In this document: piece after piece, positions 8,308 through 16,374 of the stretch
Layout: the number at the start of each line of letters is the position of its first letter
How positions within the stretch are numbered: position 1 is the first letter of the stretch
Source of the DNA: Pseudodesulfovibrio sp. JC047
Lineage (GTDB): Bacteria; Desulfobacterota; Desulfovibrionia; Desulfovibrionales; Desulfovibrionaceae
Length of the DNA stretch: 64,000 bases
Assembly: GCF_010468615.1 (NCBI RefSeq)
Contig: NZ_WUEH01000005.1
Span: 62,001-126,000, forward strand
Reading direction: 5' to 3'
Notes under the pieces: generated by a model
Told to the model about the DNA's origin: nothing
Databases searched by the model: none
What the model saw: only the letters and a program-made list of their open reading frames with translations
Translations under genes and position numbers: made by a program

Positions 8308-9240
8308 CTACAGGGCGTACCGGCGCAGTTTTCGTTGCAGGATGAAAATATAGAGCAGAACGCCGATGAGGATGACCATGAACATCATGGTGGCGACAGT
8401 GGCCCCCATGGTGGGGTTTCCAAGTTGGAGTTGGAATCCGAAGAAGGTTCGGTAGAACAGCGTCCCCATGATGTCGGTTGAGAAATTGGGTCCGGCCAAG
8501 GCCCCTTTGACCGCGTAAATGAGATCGAATGCGTTGAAGTTGGCTACAAAGGTCAGGATGGAAACCATGGCGATGGTGGGCATGATGAGTGGGAGCTTGA
8601 TGTGCCAGAAAATCTCCCAGTGGTTGGCCCCGTCAATGATGGCCCCTTCTACCAGATCATGCGGAATATTCAACATGGCCGCATAGATGAGCATCATGGG
8701 AATACCCACGAATTGCCAGACAGAGATGAGGGAGAGGGTGACGAGTGCCGTGCCTTCCTGCCCGAGCCAGGGCTGGAACCAGTCTGTGAGTCCGATAAGG
8801 CTGAGCAATGTCTCACTCACGCCCCAAAGCGGGCTGAGAATGAGTTGCCAGATAAAACCGATGATGACCACGGAGAGCATGGTCGGGATGAAAATGAGTG
8901 TGCGGTAGGTGGTTCGTCCTGTCAGTTTCGGTAGGCTGAGCAAGGCGGCCAGCATGATGCCAATGGGGTTTTGGACAAGCATGTGGACGCAAAAGAATTT
9001 GAAGTTGTTCAGGAGGGCGTTCCAGAACGCCGAGGACCAGGCCGGGTCCGTGATGAGTGCCACATAATTGGCCCACCCCGTGAAGAAAAGCGCACCGCTT
9101 TCATCGGTTGTGTACAGACTTAATCGGATTGAATCGAGCAGGGGATAGATCATGAACACGGTGTAGATGATCGTGGCCGGGGCCAGAAATAGGACAATGT
9201 GATATGGAAAACGGGCGAACCGACCGCCAGATGCGCTCAT
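8308..9240 (-). CDS. Sugar ABC transporter permease (MalF/UgpA-like)
   Basis: 310 residues with six predicted transmembrane helices and the coupling motif EGAIIDGANHWEIFWHIKLP. It is the first permease of the CUT1 importer and lacks the large periplasmic loop of enteric MalF. Encoded downstream of the binding-protein gene, from which it is separated by a strong hairpin. Confidence 0.92.
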   Translation of the reverse strand: MSASGGRFARFPYHIVLFLAPATIIYTVFMIYPLLDSIRLSLYTTDESGALFFTGWANYVALITDPAWSSAFWNALLNNFKFFCVHMLVQNPIGIMLAALLSLPKLTGRTTYRTLIFIPTMLSVVIIGFIWQLILSPLWGVSETLLSLIGLTDWFQPWLGQEGTALVTLSLISVWQFVGIPMMLIYAAMLNIPHDLVEGAIIDGANHWEIFWHIKLPLIMPTIAMVSILTFVANFNAFDLIYAVKGALAGPNFSTDIMGTLFYRTFFGFQLQLGNPTMGATVATMMFMVILIGVLLYIFILQRKLRRYAL

Positions 9241-9263
9241 TTGAATCCCTCGTGAAAAAGGTG

Positions 9264-9293
9264 AACAGGGACTCCACTGTTGGAGTCCCTGTT
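9264..9293 (-). terminator. Intercistronic hairpin between binding-protein and permease genes
   Basis: A perfect 12-bp stem (AACAGGGACTCC with GGAGTCCCTGTT, 6-nt loop). On the transcribed minus strand it comes right after the binding-protein stop codon and is followed a few bases later by a short T run. Such structures in binding-protein operons attenuate or protect the mRNA so that the binding protein is made in excess; that role is inferred here. Confidence 0.7.
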
Positions 9294-9301
9294 GTTTGTG
9301 A

Positions 9302-10564
9302 CTAGTGTTGTTGAGGTTTGTACCATTTTTTGAGACCGGCCTGCGTCTCTTTGGCAGCCTCTTCTGGTGTCATGGTTCCGTTGAGGACCTGGGAACTGAC
9401 ATTCCAGAGTTGATTTTCAAGATTTGGGGTGCCACGAGAGAGGATCTGGTAGGAATTGCGAATGGTGGATTCGTGGGTCTTGCGCCAGTTTACGAATTCT
9501 TGGGCAACAGGGTCTTTCAGGGACACTGCGTGGTTTGACAGGGGGAAGAACCCGGGCAGGGAGTTGGCGTATAGTGTCGCGAATTCCGGGGTGGAGAGCC
9601 ATTCAAGGAACAGCCTGGCCGCTTCCTTGTTCGGGGAGGCCGCATTCAAACCGAGTGCGATGTCGGTATGGTCCGAGATATAGCCTTTGGTCGAGCCTTC
9701 CGGCAGCGGCGGGGGAAATGCGCCGAATTTGAAATCGGCCTGTGTGTTAAAGGTGGTTATATCCCAGGAACCGGCTGGATAAATGACGGCTCGACCTAAT
9801 GTGAACAGGTTCTGGCTGTCAGGATATTTTTGTGCCTTGTATCCTTTCCCCATGTACGGTGCCCATTTGGCGAGCTGTTTCCAGGTATTGACATAGGGCG
9901 CGTCGGTGAGTTTCGCGGTTCCGGCAATCAGGGCCTTGCGACCTTTCTCGCCTTCCCAGTAGTTGGGACCGATATTCTGGAATCCCATGGTGGCCGCTTC
10001 CCATTGATCGGCTGTGCCGAATGAGAGAGGAATATAGCTGCCATCAGCCTTGATCTTTTCAAGGACAGTGAAAAATTCTGCTTCGGTTGTGGGGACAGAC
10101 AGCCCCAGTTCTTCGAAGATTTCTTTATTATAGATGAAACCGTGAATGACAGAGGCCATGGGGACCGCAAATGTGGCTGAACCGTCATCGGTTTGCCAGG
10201 CGGATTTGGCCACGTCGGAAAATTCTTTCATTCCGGCGAGATCATCGAGGGCAACAATGTACCCTTTGTTGAACAATTCGAGGGAGGCATCGAAAGGACG
10301 ACAGGTAATCAGGTCGCCGGCGGTGCCGCCAGCCAGTTTGGCATTGAGACCCGCATTGTATTCAGCCGGAGGCATGGGAGCGAAAGAAATCTTGATATCC
10401 GGGTGCTTTTTGTTGAAGGCCGGGATGATGACATCAACCCATATGTCACTGTCGTCATTGCGCCAGCTTTCGATTTTCAGTGAGGTCGCGGCAAATGCGC
10501 TGGTGGCGATCATGCTGAGTCCCAGCAGCGCAGCCAGCGCGAGTCCTGTCCATTTTTTCAACAT
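9302..10564 (-). CDS. Sugar ABC transporter periplasmic binding protein
   Basis: 420 residues. A Sec signal peptide (MLKKWTGLALAALLGLSMIA, cleavage probably after SAFA) has no lipobox Cys. The rest fits the family 1 carbohydrate-binding fold: ISFAPMPPAEYNAGLNAKLA, GGTAGDLITC, a hinge segment WEAATMGFQNIGPNYW and ALGLNAASPNKEAARLFLEW. The frame is open to 10624, but the ATG at 10564 has GGGAGG just ahead. It would deliver the sugar to the two permeases encoded next. First gene of the importer operon, 47 bp after murQ on the same strand. Confidence 0.9.
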   Translation of the reverse strand: MLKKWTGLALAALLGLSMIATSAFAATSLKIESWRNDDSDIWVDVIIPAFNKKHPDIKISFAPMPPAEYNAGLNAKLAGGTAGDLITCRPFDASLELFNKGYIVALDDLAGMKEFSDVAKSAWQTDDGSATFAVPMASVIHGFIYNKEIFEELGLSVPTTEAEFFTVLEKIKADGSYIPLSFGTADQWEAATMGFQNIGPNYWEGEKGRKALIAGTAKLTDAPYVNTWKQLAKWAPYMGKGYKAQKYPDSQNLFTLGRAVIYPAGSWDITTFNTQADFKFGAFPPPLPEGSTKGYISDHTDIALGLNAASPNKEAARLFLEWLSTPEFATLYANSLPGFFPLSNHAVSLKDPVAQEFVNWRKTHESTIRNSYQILSRGTPNLENQLWNVSSQVLNGTMTPEEAAKETQAGLKKWYKPQQH

Positions 10565-10610
10565 CGGTTCCTCCCAATTTAGCAATTTAATGGGCAATAT
10601 ACATTTCTGT

Positions 10611-11528
10611 TTATACTTCGGCAATGTGAATCAGGGCTTCTCGCAGATTCCCTCCTGATTGGTATAATTTTTCCTGTGCCTGTTTTGGTGTCATTCCCTT
10701 GGCAACGAGTACGGCTGGTTTGACGTGAAAATCTGTTTGTTTCAAGGCGGTTTGCGCTGTTTTTTCTGGGACATTTGCTATGGAGGCGACACTGCGGGCC
10801 GCCCGTTTGCGGAGCTTGGCATTGTCCGGTTCAACATCAATCAAGAGACCGTCATGGACATGGCCGAGACGGGTCATGACCAGTGTCGAGAACATGCCAA
10901 GGGCGGTTTTTTGCGCGGTCCCGGCCTTGAGTCGGGTTGAACCGGCAAGGACCTCGGGACCAGTGTCGAGCAGGATGGGATCAGTCGCGAGATGGAGCAG
11001 CAGACATCTGGGGTTATGCGCGATACCAATGACCTGAGTTCCTTGTTGTGCGGCCAATTTCGCGAATTGACAGGTGTATGGGGTTTCCCCGCTGGCCGAA
11101 ACCGCGACGAGCACGTCTTTGTCGGTCACCATGCTTTTCTTGAAATCTCGAAGCGCCGATTGTTTGTCGTCATCCCCGGGCGTGGTGATGGTCAGAACGT
11201 TGTCGGCGTCGTCAGCTCGATAGATGGCCAGACGGGATTTGGGCCAACCAAAGGTGCATGGCAATTCAATGCCATCCAACCCGGCGAGGACACCGGATGA
11301 CCCCGCTCCGACATAGATGAGTCGGCTGTCAGGCTCTTGGAGCCTTTCGACCGCACCGAGCGCCGCCTGTTCGAGGGCTTTGATGGCAGTTCGAACTGCT
11401 GCAACGCCGTTGATCTGGTCTTGCCAGACATGCGTGAGAATGTCGCTGGAAGACCATGTGTCGAAACCTGTGGAACGGGGGCAGATGCGCTCTGTCAAAA
11501 TGCGTGATTCTTTCTTTTTCTCTGACAT
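10611..11528 (-). CDS. murQ: MurQ-like N-acetylmuramic acid 6-phosphate etherase
   Basis: 305 residues, a cytoplasmic SIS-fold protein. MurQ cleaves the lactyl ether of MurNAc-6-phosphate to GlcNAc-6-phosphate plus D-lactate. Seen: IYVGAGSSGVLAGLDGIELP around residues 71-90, VAVSASGETPYT, and the family signature GPEVLAGSTRLKAGTAQK. By gap-free alignment with remembered E. coli MurQ, catalytic Glu83 corresponds to Glu88 here, while Glu114 corresponds to Asp119, a conservative but unusual change. Transcribed with the importer on the minus strand and divergent from the kinase operon. A GKRP-like sugar-phosphate sensor role is a less likely alternative. Confidence 0.82.
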   Translation of the reverse strand: MSEKKKESRILTERICPRSTGFDTWSSSDILTHVWQDQINGVAAVRTAIKALEQAALGAVERLQEPDSRLIYVGAGSSGVLAGLDGIELPCTFGWPKSRLAIYRADDADNVLTITTPGDDDKQSALRDFKKSMVTDKDVLVAVSASGETPYTCQFAKLAAQQGTQVIGIAHNPRCLLLHLATDPILLDTGPEVLAGSTRLKAGTAQKTALGMFSTLVMTRLGHVHDGLLIDVEPDNAKLRKRAARSVASIANVPEKTAQTALKQTDFHVKPAVLVAKGMTPKQAQEKLYQSGGNLREALIHIAEV

Positions 11529-11653
11529 GCCGGATTTGGTAGCACATAGGGCGCGAACGGGAAAGACAATCCGTTTATTTCGGTCACCGATTTTATCTGA
11601 TATGTTTGCTGTCCGGCTGTATATTGGATAGGGATTTTATAGGAGTGTGCACC

Positions 11654-12556
11654 ATGTTGAATGGCAAATTGTTTGTTGGAGTAGACGGCGGCGGGACCAA
11701 ATGTCGGGCGCGTATTTCCGATATGGACGGGACCATTCTCGGCGAAGGGCGAGGTGGACCGGCCAACACGCGTCTGGGATTGGACGTCGCGTTCGGAAGT
11801 ATTGTGGCGGCCACAGATATCGCCCTTGCCTCGGCTGGATTGGAGCTGGATCGGAAAAAGGATTTATATGCTGGACTTGGGCTGGCTGGGGTCTCGTTGC
11901 AACGAGAGCGGCACCTGTTGGCCTTGTTCGGCCATCCGTTCAAGTCCATGACCATCGAGTCTGATGCGTATATCGCCTGCCTTGGTGCGCACGGAGGGCA
12001 GAATGGGGGAATCCTGATCCTCGGGACAGGCAGTTGTGGGTGTGCCATTACTGACGGTGTGGAACAAACGGTCGGTGGGTGGGGCTTTGAAATTTCTGAT
12101 TACGGCAGCGGGGCGTTTATCGGGCATCAGGCCGTGCGTCGTTCTTTGTTGGCCTTTGAAGGGGTGGTTCCCATGGGCGGCTTGGCTATAGAGGTCATGG
12201 ACCGTTTGGGAAATTCTCCGGAAAGAGCGGTTCCGTGGGCGGAGAAAGCCACGCCGTCTCTGTATGGAGCGTTTGCTCCGTTGGTTTCCCATTGGGCCGA
12301 GGACGGCGATCCCATGGCCGTGGATATCATGCGACAGGCCGGATATGATACCGGATTGCTGCTCCGGGCGTTGAAAGGCACGGGAACCGAGCGGCTTGTC
12401 TTGGCCGGTGGTGTGGCGGAAGCCATCCGTCCATGGCTGTCCGAGGAGGTGAAATCGTGGCTTGTTGAGCCGATCGGGGATGCCTTGGCTGGTGCTTTGC
12501 TTTTGGCTCAAATGCGTTGTCACGGTGAGGAGTGTCGTGGAGGTCTTTATGCGTGA
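11654..12556 (+). CDS. BadF/BadG/BcrA-type amino-sugar kinase (MurK / GlcNAc kinase-like)
   Basis: 300 residues with the actin-like ATPase phosphate-1 motif VGVDGGGTKCRARI at the start, a phosphate-2 region LILGTGSCGCAI near residue 125, GWGFEISDYGSGAFIG, and the adenosine motif VLAGGVA. This family includes GlcNAc kinases and clostridial MurK, which phosphorylates MurNAc and GlcNAc at O6. It is first in the + strand operon, with AGGAG ahead of ATG 11654, and overlaps the next gene by 8 bp. Next to a MurQ homologue, MurNAc kinase activity is a good inference. Confidence 0.82.
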   Translation: MLNGKLFVGVDGGGTKCRARISDMDGTILGEGRGGPANTRLGLDVAFGSIVAATDIALASAGLELDRKKDLYAGLGLAGVSLQRERHLLALFGHPFKSMTIESDAYIACLGAHGGQNGGILILGTGSCGCAITDGVEQTVGGWGFEISDYGSGAFIGHQAVRRSLLAFEGVVPMGGLAIEVMDRLGNSPERAVPWAEKATPSLYGAFAPLVSHWAEDGDPMAVDIMRQAGYDTGLLLRALKGTGTERLVLAGGVAEAIRPWLSEEVKSWLVEPIGDALAGALLLAQMRCHGEECRGGLYA

Positions 12557-13592
12557 TGTGGTGGAACCGACTTCGACATTGATGTTTCGTGAGACTCATG
12601 AGGCCCCGGCGGTCGTTGCCTTGCAGAAGGCCCGGAATGACGATGTCTGTGCTGAGTTGGCGGCTCGATATCAAAAGACGCGACCTCGTTTTGTGACGAC
12701 TTGCGCGCGCGGCAGCTCAGATCATGCGGCCACGTATGCGAAATATCTCATGGAAGTTCATCTTGGAATTCCAGTCTTGTCCATGGCTCCTTCCGTGGGA
12801 TCAATTTATTGTCATCCCATGAATTTGAAGGGGTGCCTGTTTATTGTGATTTCCCAATCCGGAAAAAGTCCCGACCTGCTGGCCTGTGCGCAGTGGGCGC
12901 GGAAGAACGGGGCGTTTATTCTCGCAGTGGTCAATGAAGAAGATTCTCCGGCCGCACAGATGGCGGATGCCGTGCTTCCCTTGTTGGCCGGACTGGAACA
13001 GAGTGTTGCCGCGACCAAATCTTATATCGCGTCATTGAGTGCGTTGTTGCATTTTACGGCAGCGATGTCTGGAGACATGGCTTTGGGAACGGCGTTCAAT
13101 CGGTTGCCTGAGCATCTAGACGCGGCCCTTGCTCTTTCTTGGGAAGAGGCCGTTGAACCGTTGGCGGACGCCGAAACGCTGTTCGTGGTCGGGCGGGGCT
13201 TGAGTTATGGAGTGGCGTTGGAAGCGGCCTTGAAGCTCAAGGAAACATCGTCTTTGCATGGGGAAGGTATCAGTGGTGCCGAGATCATGCACGGTCCTTT
13301 GGCTCTGGTCCGCCGTCGGTCGCGGGTGTTGGCCTTCAGTCAGGAAGACGCGACCCGTCCGGGGTTGCTCGAATTGGCCGAGGTCCTGCGTGGAAAAGGG
13401 GCCAAGCTGTTCATGGCCGAAGAAGGGACACCCGAATCCGGACGGTTGCCCGTGGTCCCGGGGATGCACCCGGCAGCCGCGCCGATCGCCATGATTCAGT
13501 CCTTTTATACCATGGCCAATCAATTGGCATTGGCCCGGGGCATGAACCCGGATAATCCACCTTCGCTCAAGAAGGTGACGGAGACGCTGTGA
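12549..13592 (+). CDS. SIS-type glucosamine-6-phosphate deaminase (NagB-II-like)
   Basis: 347 residues with two SIS domains and no glutaminase domain. Seen: TCARGSSDHAATYAKY (first SIS), VISQSGKSPDLL phosphate loop, LEQSVAATKSYIASL, then VVGRGLSYGVALEAALKLKE and GISGAEIMHGPLAL (second SIS), typical of GlmS isomerase-derived deaminases. It would convert GlcN-6-phosphate to fructose-6-phosphate and ammonia. Start ATG 12549 overlaps the kinase stop and has GGAGG ahead; its stop overlaps the nagA start as TGATG, so the three genes are translationally coupled. Confidence 0.85.
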   Translation: MRDVVEPTSTLMFRETHEAPAVVALQKARNDDVCAELAARYQKTRPRFVTTCARGSSDHAATYAKYLMEVHLGIPVLSMAPSVGSIYCHPMNLKGCLFIVISQSGKSPDLLACAQWARKNGAFILAVVNEEDSPAAQMADAVLPLLAGLEQSVAATKSYIASLSALLHFTAAMSGDMALGTAFNRLPEHLDAALALSWEEAVEPLADAETLFVVGRGLSYGVALEAALKLKETSSLHGEGISGAEIMHGPLALVRRRSRVLAFSQEDATRPGLLELAEVLRGKGAKLFMAEEGTPESGRLPVVPGMHPAAAPIAMIQSFYTMANQLALARGMNPDNPPSLKKVTETL

Positions 13593-14731
13593 TGCGGACA
13601 TATTTGACAAATTGTCGGGTTTTCACCGGCGAGACATTGTATGATGGCTTGAGTGTGGAGATCGAGGATGGCCGTGTCGTGGGCTTGATTGCCGAGTGCG
13701 GGATGGCTGGTGGTGTGGAGGTCGTGGACCTTGGCGGAAACCTGCTTGCTCCCGGCTTTATTGATGTGCAGGTCAATGGCGGTGGCGGGGTCTTGTTCAA
13801 TGAGTGCCATGAGACGCATGATTTGAAAATCATTCTGGAAGCCCATCGGCGATACGGCACCACAAGTCTCATTCCCACCCTGATTTCCGATCGGTGGGAT
13901 GTCATGGTTTCGGCTGCGGGCGTGATTCGGCAGGGACTCCGGCTCGGTGTGCCGGGGTTGCTCGGTGTACATTTCGAGGGACCGTATATCAATCCCGAAC
14001 GCAAGGGGATTCATCAGGAAGCGTTTATTCGGCCAGTGGATGACGGGGCGTTCGAGTTATTCTCTGCCGGTGATTTGGGGGTGGTGATGACCACAGTGGC
14101 TCCGGAATTGGTCCCGCCTGATTTCATTCGATCCCTATCTGACGCCGGGGTTCGAGTGTGTCTCGGACATACAGCCGCGACATATGACCAGGTCCGGGCC
14201 GGTATTGCCGCCGGGGCCATTGGGGTCACTCATCTGTTCAACGCCATGTCTCCGTTGACCAGCCGGGAGCCTGGGGTGGTTGGTGCCGCATTGGACGATG
14301 CTGAAACCTGGGTCGGGGTTATCGCTGATGGACATCATATTCATTTTGCTTCGTTGCGAATTGCGTGTGCCGTCAAAGAACAGGGCAAGGTCATGCTGGT
14401 GACAGACGCCATGCCGAGTGTCGGGGCGAGCGAAAAGAATTTCACGTTGCAGGGACACCCTATTCTGGCCGAGGACGGGCGGTGCCAATCCGTCGGAGGG
14501 ACTCTTGCCGGGTCTGATCTGAACATGGCGGATGCGGTTCGCAATGCCGTTGAAAAACTGCATTTTTCAGAGGAGGAGGCATTGCGAATGGCCTCTCTGT
14601 ATCCGGCGACATTTCTTGGAGTGGATGATCGGCTTGGCCGTATCGCTGTTGGGTATCAAGCGGACTTTGTGGTGATGGATGCCGAATTTCATGTGCTTGA
14701 TACATGGATTGCCGGCGACAATTCTTTTTGA
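13592..14731 (+). CDS. nagA: N-acetylglucosamine-6-phosphate deacetylase
   Basis: 379 residues of an amidohydrolase TIM barrel. Motifs: GFIDVQVNGGGG, the metal/substrate segment HFEGPYINPERKG, LGHTAATYDQ, THLFNAMSPLTSREPG, and the catalytic Asp in VTDAMP. It removes acetate from GlcNAc-6-phosphate to give GlcN-6-phosphate for the deaminase encoded just upstream. ATG 13592 overlaps the upstream stop; an in-frame GTG at 13589 is a possible alternative. The next gene follows after 17 bp. Confidence 0.94.
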   Translation: MRTYLTNCRVFTGETLYDGLSVEIEDGRVVGLIAECGMAGGVEVVDLGGNLLAPGFIDVQVNGGGGVLFNECHETHDLKIILEAHRRYGTTSLIPTLISDRWDVMVSAAGVIRQGLRLGVPGLLGVHFEGPYINPERKGIHQEAFIRPVDDGAFELFSAGDLGVVMTTVAPELVPPDFIRSLSDAGVRVCLGHTAATYDQVRAGIAAGAIGVTHLFNAMSPLTSREPGVVGAALDDAETWVGVIADGHHIHFASLRIACAVKEQGKVMLVTDAMPSVGASEKNFTLQGHPILAEDGRCQSVGGTLAGSDLNMADAVRNAVEKLHFSEEEALRMASLYPATFLGVDDRLGRIAVGYQADFVVMDAEFHVLDTWIAGDNSF

Positions 14732-14748
14732 TTGAGTTGAGGTACGTT

Positions 14749-15825
14749 ATGCAGAAGCGAGTCAGGGTTCTGGTCGTTGGTTTGGGAAATATGGGGCGTT
14801 CGCACGCCAAGGCGTATCATGCCTTGGACGGATTCGAGATCGTGGGGCTGTGCAGTCGGCACGCCTCGTCTTTGACGGATCTTCCGCCGGAATTGGCCGC
14901 GTATCCCCGGTATGATTCATATGAAGAGGCTCTGAATGCCGTGCAACCGGACGCCGTGAGTATCAATACGTATCCTGATTCCCATGCCGAATATGCCTGT
15001 ATGGCGTTTGAAGCTGGGGCGCATGTCTTTTTGGAAAAACCTATGGCCCCCACCGTGGAGGCTTCACAAACGGTGGTGGATGCGGCGATCAAGGCCGATC
15101 GGAAATTGGTTGTCGGGTACATCCTGCGACATCATCCGTCCTGGACAAAATTTGTGGAATTGGCGCAGGGATTGGGCAGGCCATTGGTGATGCGGATGAA
15201 TTTGAATCAGCAATCCAGAGGCAGTGAATGGAGCGTTCACAAGCATCTCATGGAAACCATGTCGCCCATTGTGGATTGCGGGGTGCATTATGTGGATATC
15301 ATGTGTCTGATGTGTGGGGCCAAACCCGTGAAGGTCCATGCCATGGGCGCACGATTGTCTGATGAAATCGCACCGGATATGTATAATTACGGGCAACTTC
15401 AGGTGACCTTCGACGATGGGTCCGTGGGGTGGTATGAAGCGGGGTGGGGTCCCATGATGAGTGAGACCGCCTTTTTCGTGAAAGACGTGGTTGGTCCCGA
15501 CGGATGCGTGAGTATCGTAGCCGCTGAACAGGCTGGACAAGGGCCAGGTTCTGCGGATGTGGAAGGTCATGCCCGGGCTGGGATTTTGCGGTTGCACCAT
15601 GCTCAGACAGATGACAATGGCGAATTTGTCGAGGATGATACGCTTATTGAAATGGAGGATGAACCCGATCACGATGAATTGTGTTTTCGGGAGCAGGTTT
15701 TTTTCCTCAAGGCGATTCAAGAGGATATCGATTTGACAGACCATATGCGGGATGCGGTGAACAGTCTGCGGATCGTGTTGGCCGCAGACCGATCCGTTCG
15801 CACGGGGGACGTTATTTCATTGTAG
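14749..15825 (+). CDS. Gfo/Idh/MocA-family NAD(P)-dependent oxidoreductase
   Basis: 358 residues. The Rossmann dinucleotide motif VGLGNMGRSHAKAYH is at the N-terminus, the conserved EKPMAP motif is near residue 92, and the C-terminal substrate domain has CGVHYVDIMCLM with the catalytic-type His. Members oxidise or reduce sugars or sugar derivatives. It closes the amino-sugar operon and is followed by a terminator, so it probably acts on a sugar that enters or leaves this pathway; the substrate is not predictable. An earlier in-frame start at 14704 is rejected because ATG 14749 has a TGAGGT ribosome site and the N-terminal Rossmann strand begins right after it. Confidence 0.85.
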   Translation: MQKRVRVLVVGLGNMGRSHAKAYHALDGFEIVGLCSRHASSLTDLPPELAAYPRYDSYEEALNAVQPDAVSINTYPDSHAEYACMAFEAGAHVFLEKPMAPTVEASQTVVDAAIKADRKLVVGYILRHHPSWTKFVELAQGLGRPLVMRMNLNQQSRGSEWSVHKHLMETMSPIVDCGVHYVDIMCLMCGAKPVKVHAMGARLSDEIAPDMYNYGQLQVTFDDGSVGWYEAGWGPMMSETAFFVKDVVGPDGCVSIVAAEQAGQGPGSADVEGHARAGILRLHHAQTDDNGEFVEDDTLIEMEDEPDHDELCFREQVFFLKAIQEDIDLTDHMRDAVNSLRIVLAADRSVRTGDVISL

Positions 15826-15850
15826 AGTACAATACATCACGAGTTGATGA

Positions 15851-15888
15851 GACTGGACGGCTGTCAAAGGCGTTCAGTCTTTTTTTTG
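15851..15888 (+). terminator. Rho-independent terminator of the amino-sugar operon
   Basis: GACTGgACG and CGTtCAGTC pair across an 11-nt loop and run into eight or nine T residues, 25 bp after the oxidoreductase stop. Confidence 0.8.
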
Positions 15889-15976
15889 ATGGTTCATCGT
15901 GGGGAAGGGAATTTCAAGAATATTTGAGCCACTGTTTTTTTGTGAGAAAAAGGGAAATGGGAAAAATAATCCTAAA

Positions 15977-16023
15977 TTCATACTTTTTTACTCAAGAATT
16001 AATTCAGAGTAAAAAAGTATGAA
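15977..16023. repeat. Perfect 47-bp palindrome upstream of hmc
   Basis: Arms of 17 bp at 15977-15993 (starting TTCATAC) and 16007-16023 (ending GTATGAA) are exact reverse complements around a 13-nt centre that itself contains GAATTAATTC. It lies between the amino-sugar terminator and the hmc promoter region. It could be a regulator site, a bidirectional terminator (each arm has a run of six T or A) or a transposon scar. Confidence 0.8.
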
Positions 16024-16174
16024 AAGTATTGGCATAACAGGAAAGATACGGGCAATTGAAAATCGAAATCAAATAAATACTGTTTTAGAAAATCTAAATA
16101 TTTTAGCTATCTAATATCTTTATGAGAGTTGTTCCTATTAGTTTGAAACCCCTTGACCTTGTCTGTTAAAATAA

Positions 16175-16191
16175 CATACCGGCAGGGTATG
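16175..16191. promoter_or_regulatory. Palindrome CATACC-N5-GGTATG, possible hmc operator
   Basis: Perfect 6-bp arms with a 5-bp spacer, about 185 bp ahead of the hmcA start and about 16 bp after a TTGACC hexamer, so placed where a -10 box would be. The Rrf2-type regulator encoded at the end of the hmc cluster is one candidate ligand. Function is inferred. Confidence 0.4.
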
Positions 16192-16374
16192 AATAAAAAC
16201 CTCGTGAATAGGTGGGTTATTTAACCTCCTTGTTTGGGAGGATTTTGGATTTGATTTGAGATGCGTGCCGGGTGGCCGTGTCTGGGGGCCGAAAGAGGAC
16301 CTGGAAACAGGACCTGCAGAACGGGCTGAAAGGTCGGTTCGTTGCCATCAACGCTTTTGAGGAAGGGATCACAC

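Larger units (their letters stand above)
15889..16374. other. Long AT-rich leader upstream of hmcA
   Basis: Nearly 490 bp without a gene. It carries the large palindrome at 15977-16023, a smaller palindrome at 16175-16191, and a TTGACC hexamer at 16153-16158 that could be a -35 box. The length suggests regulated expression of the hmc operon, but no -10 box is convincing. Confidence 0.5.

Noticed and set aside
7585-8481. 298-codon frame antisense to the sugar permeases
   Set aside because: The translation is an extremely acidic, His/Gln/Gly-rich shadow of hydrophobic permease codons; no ribosome site.
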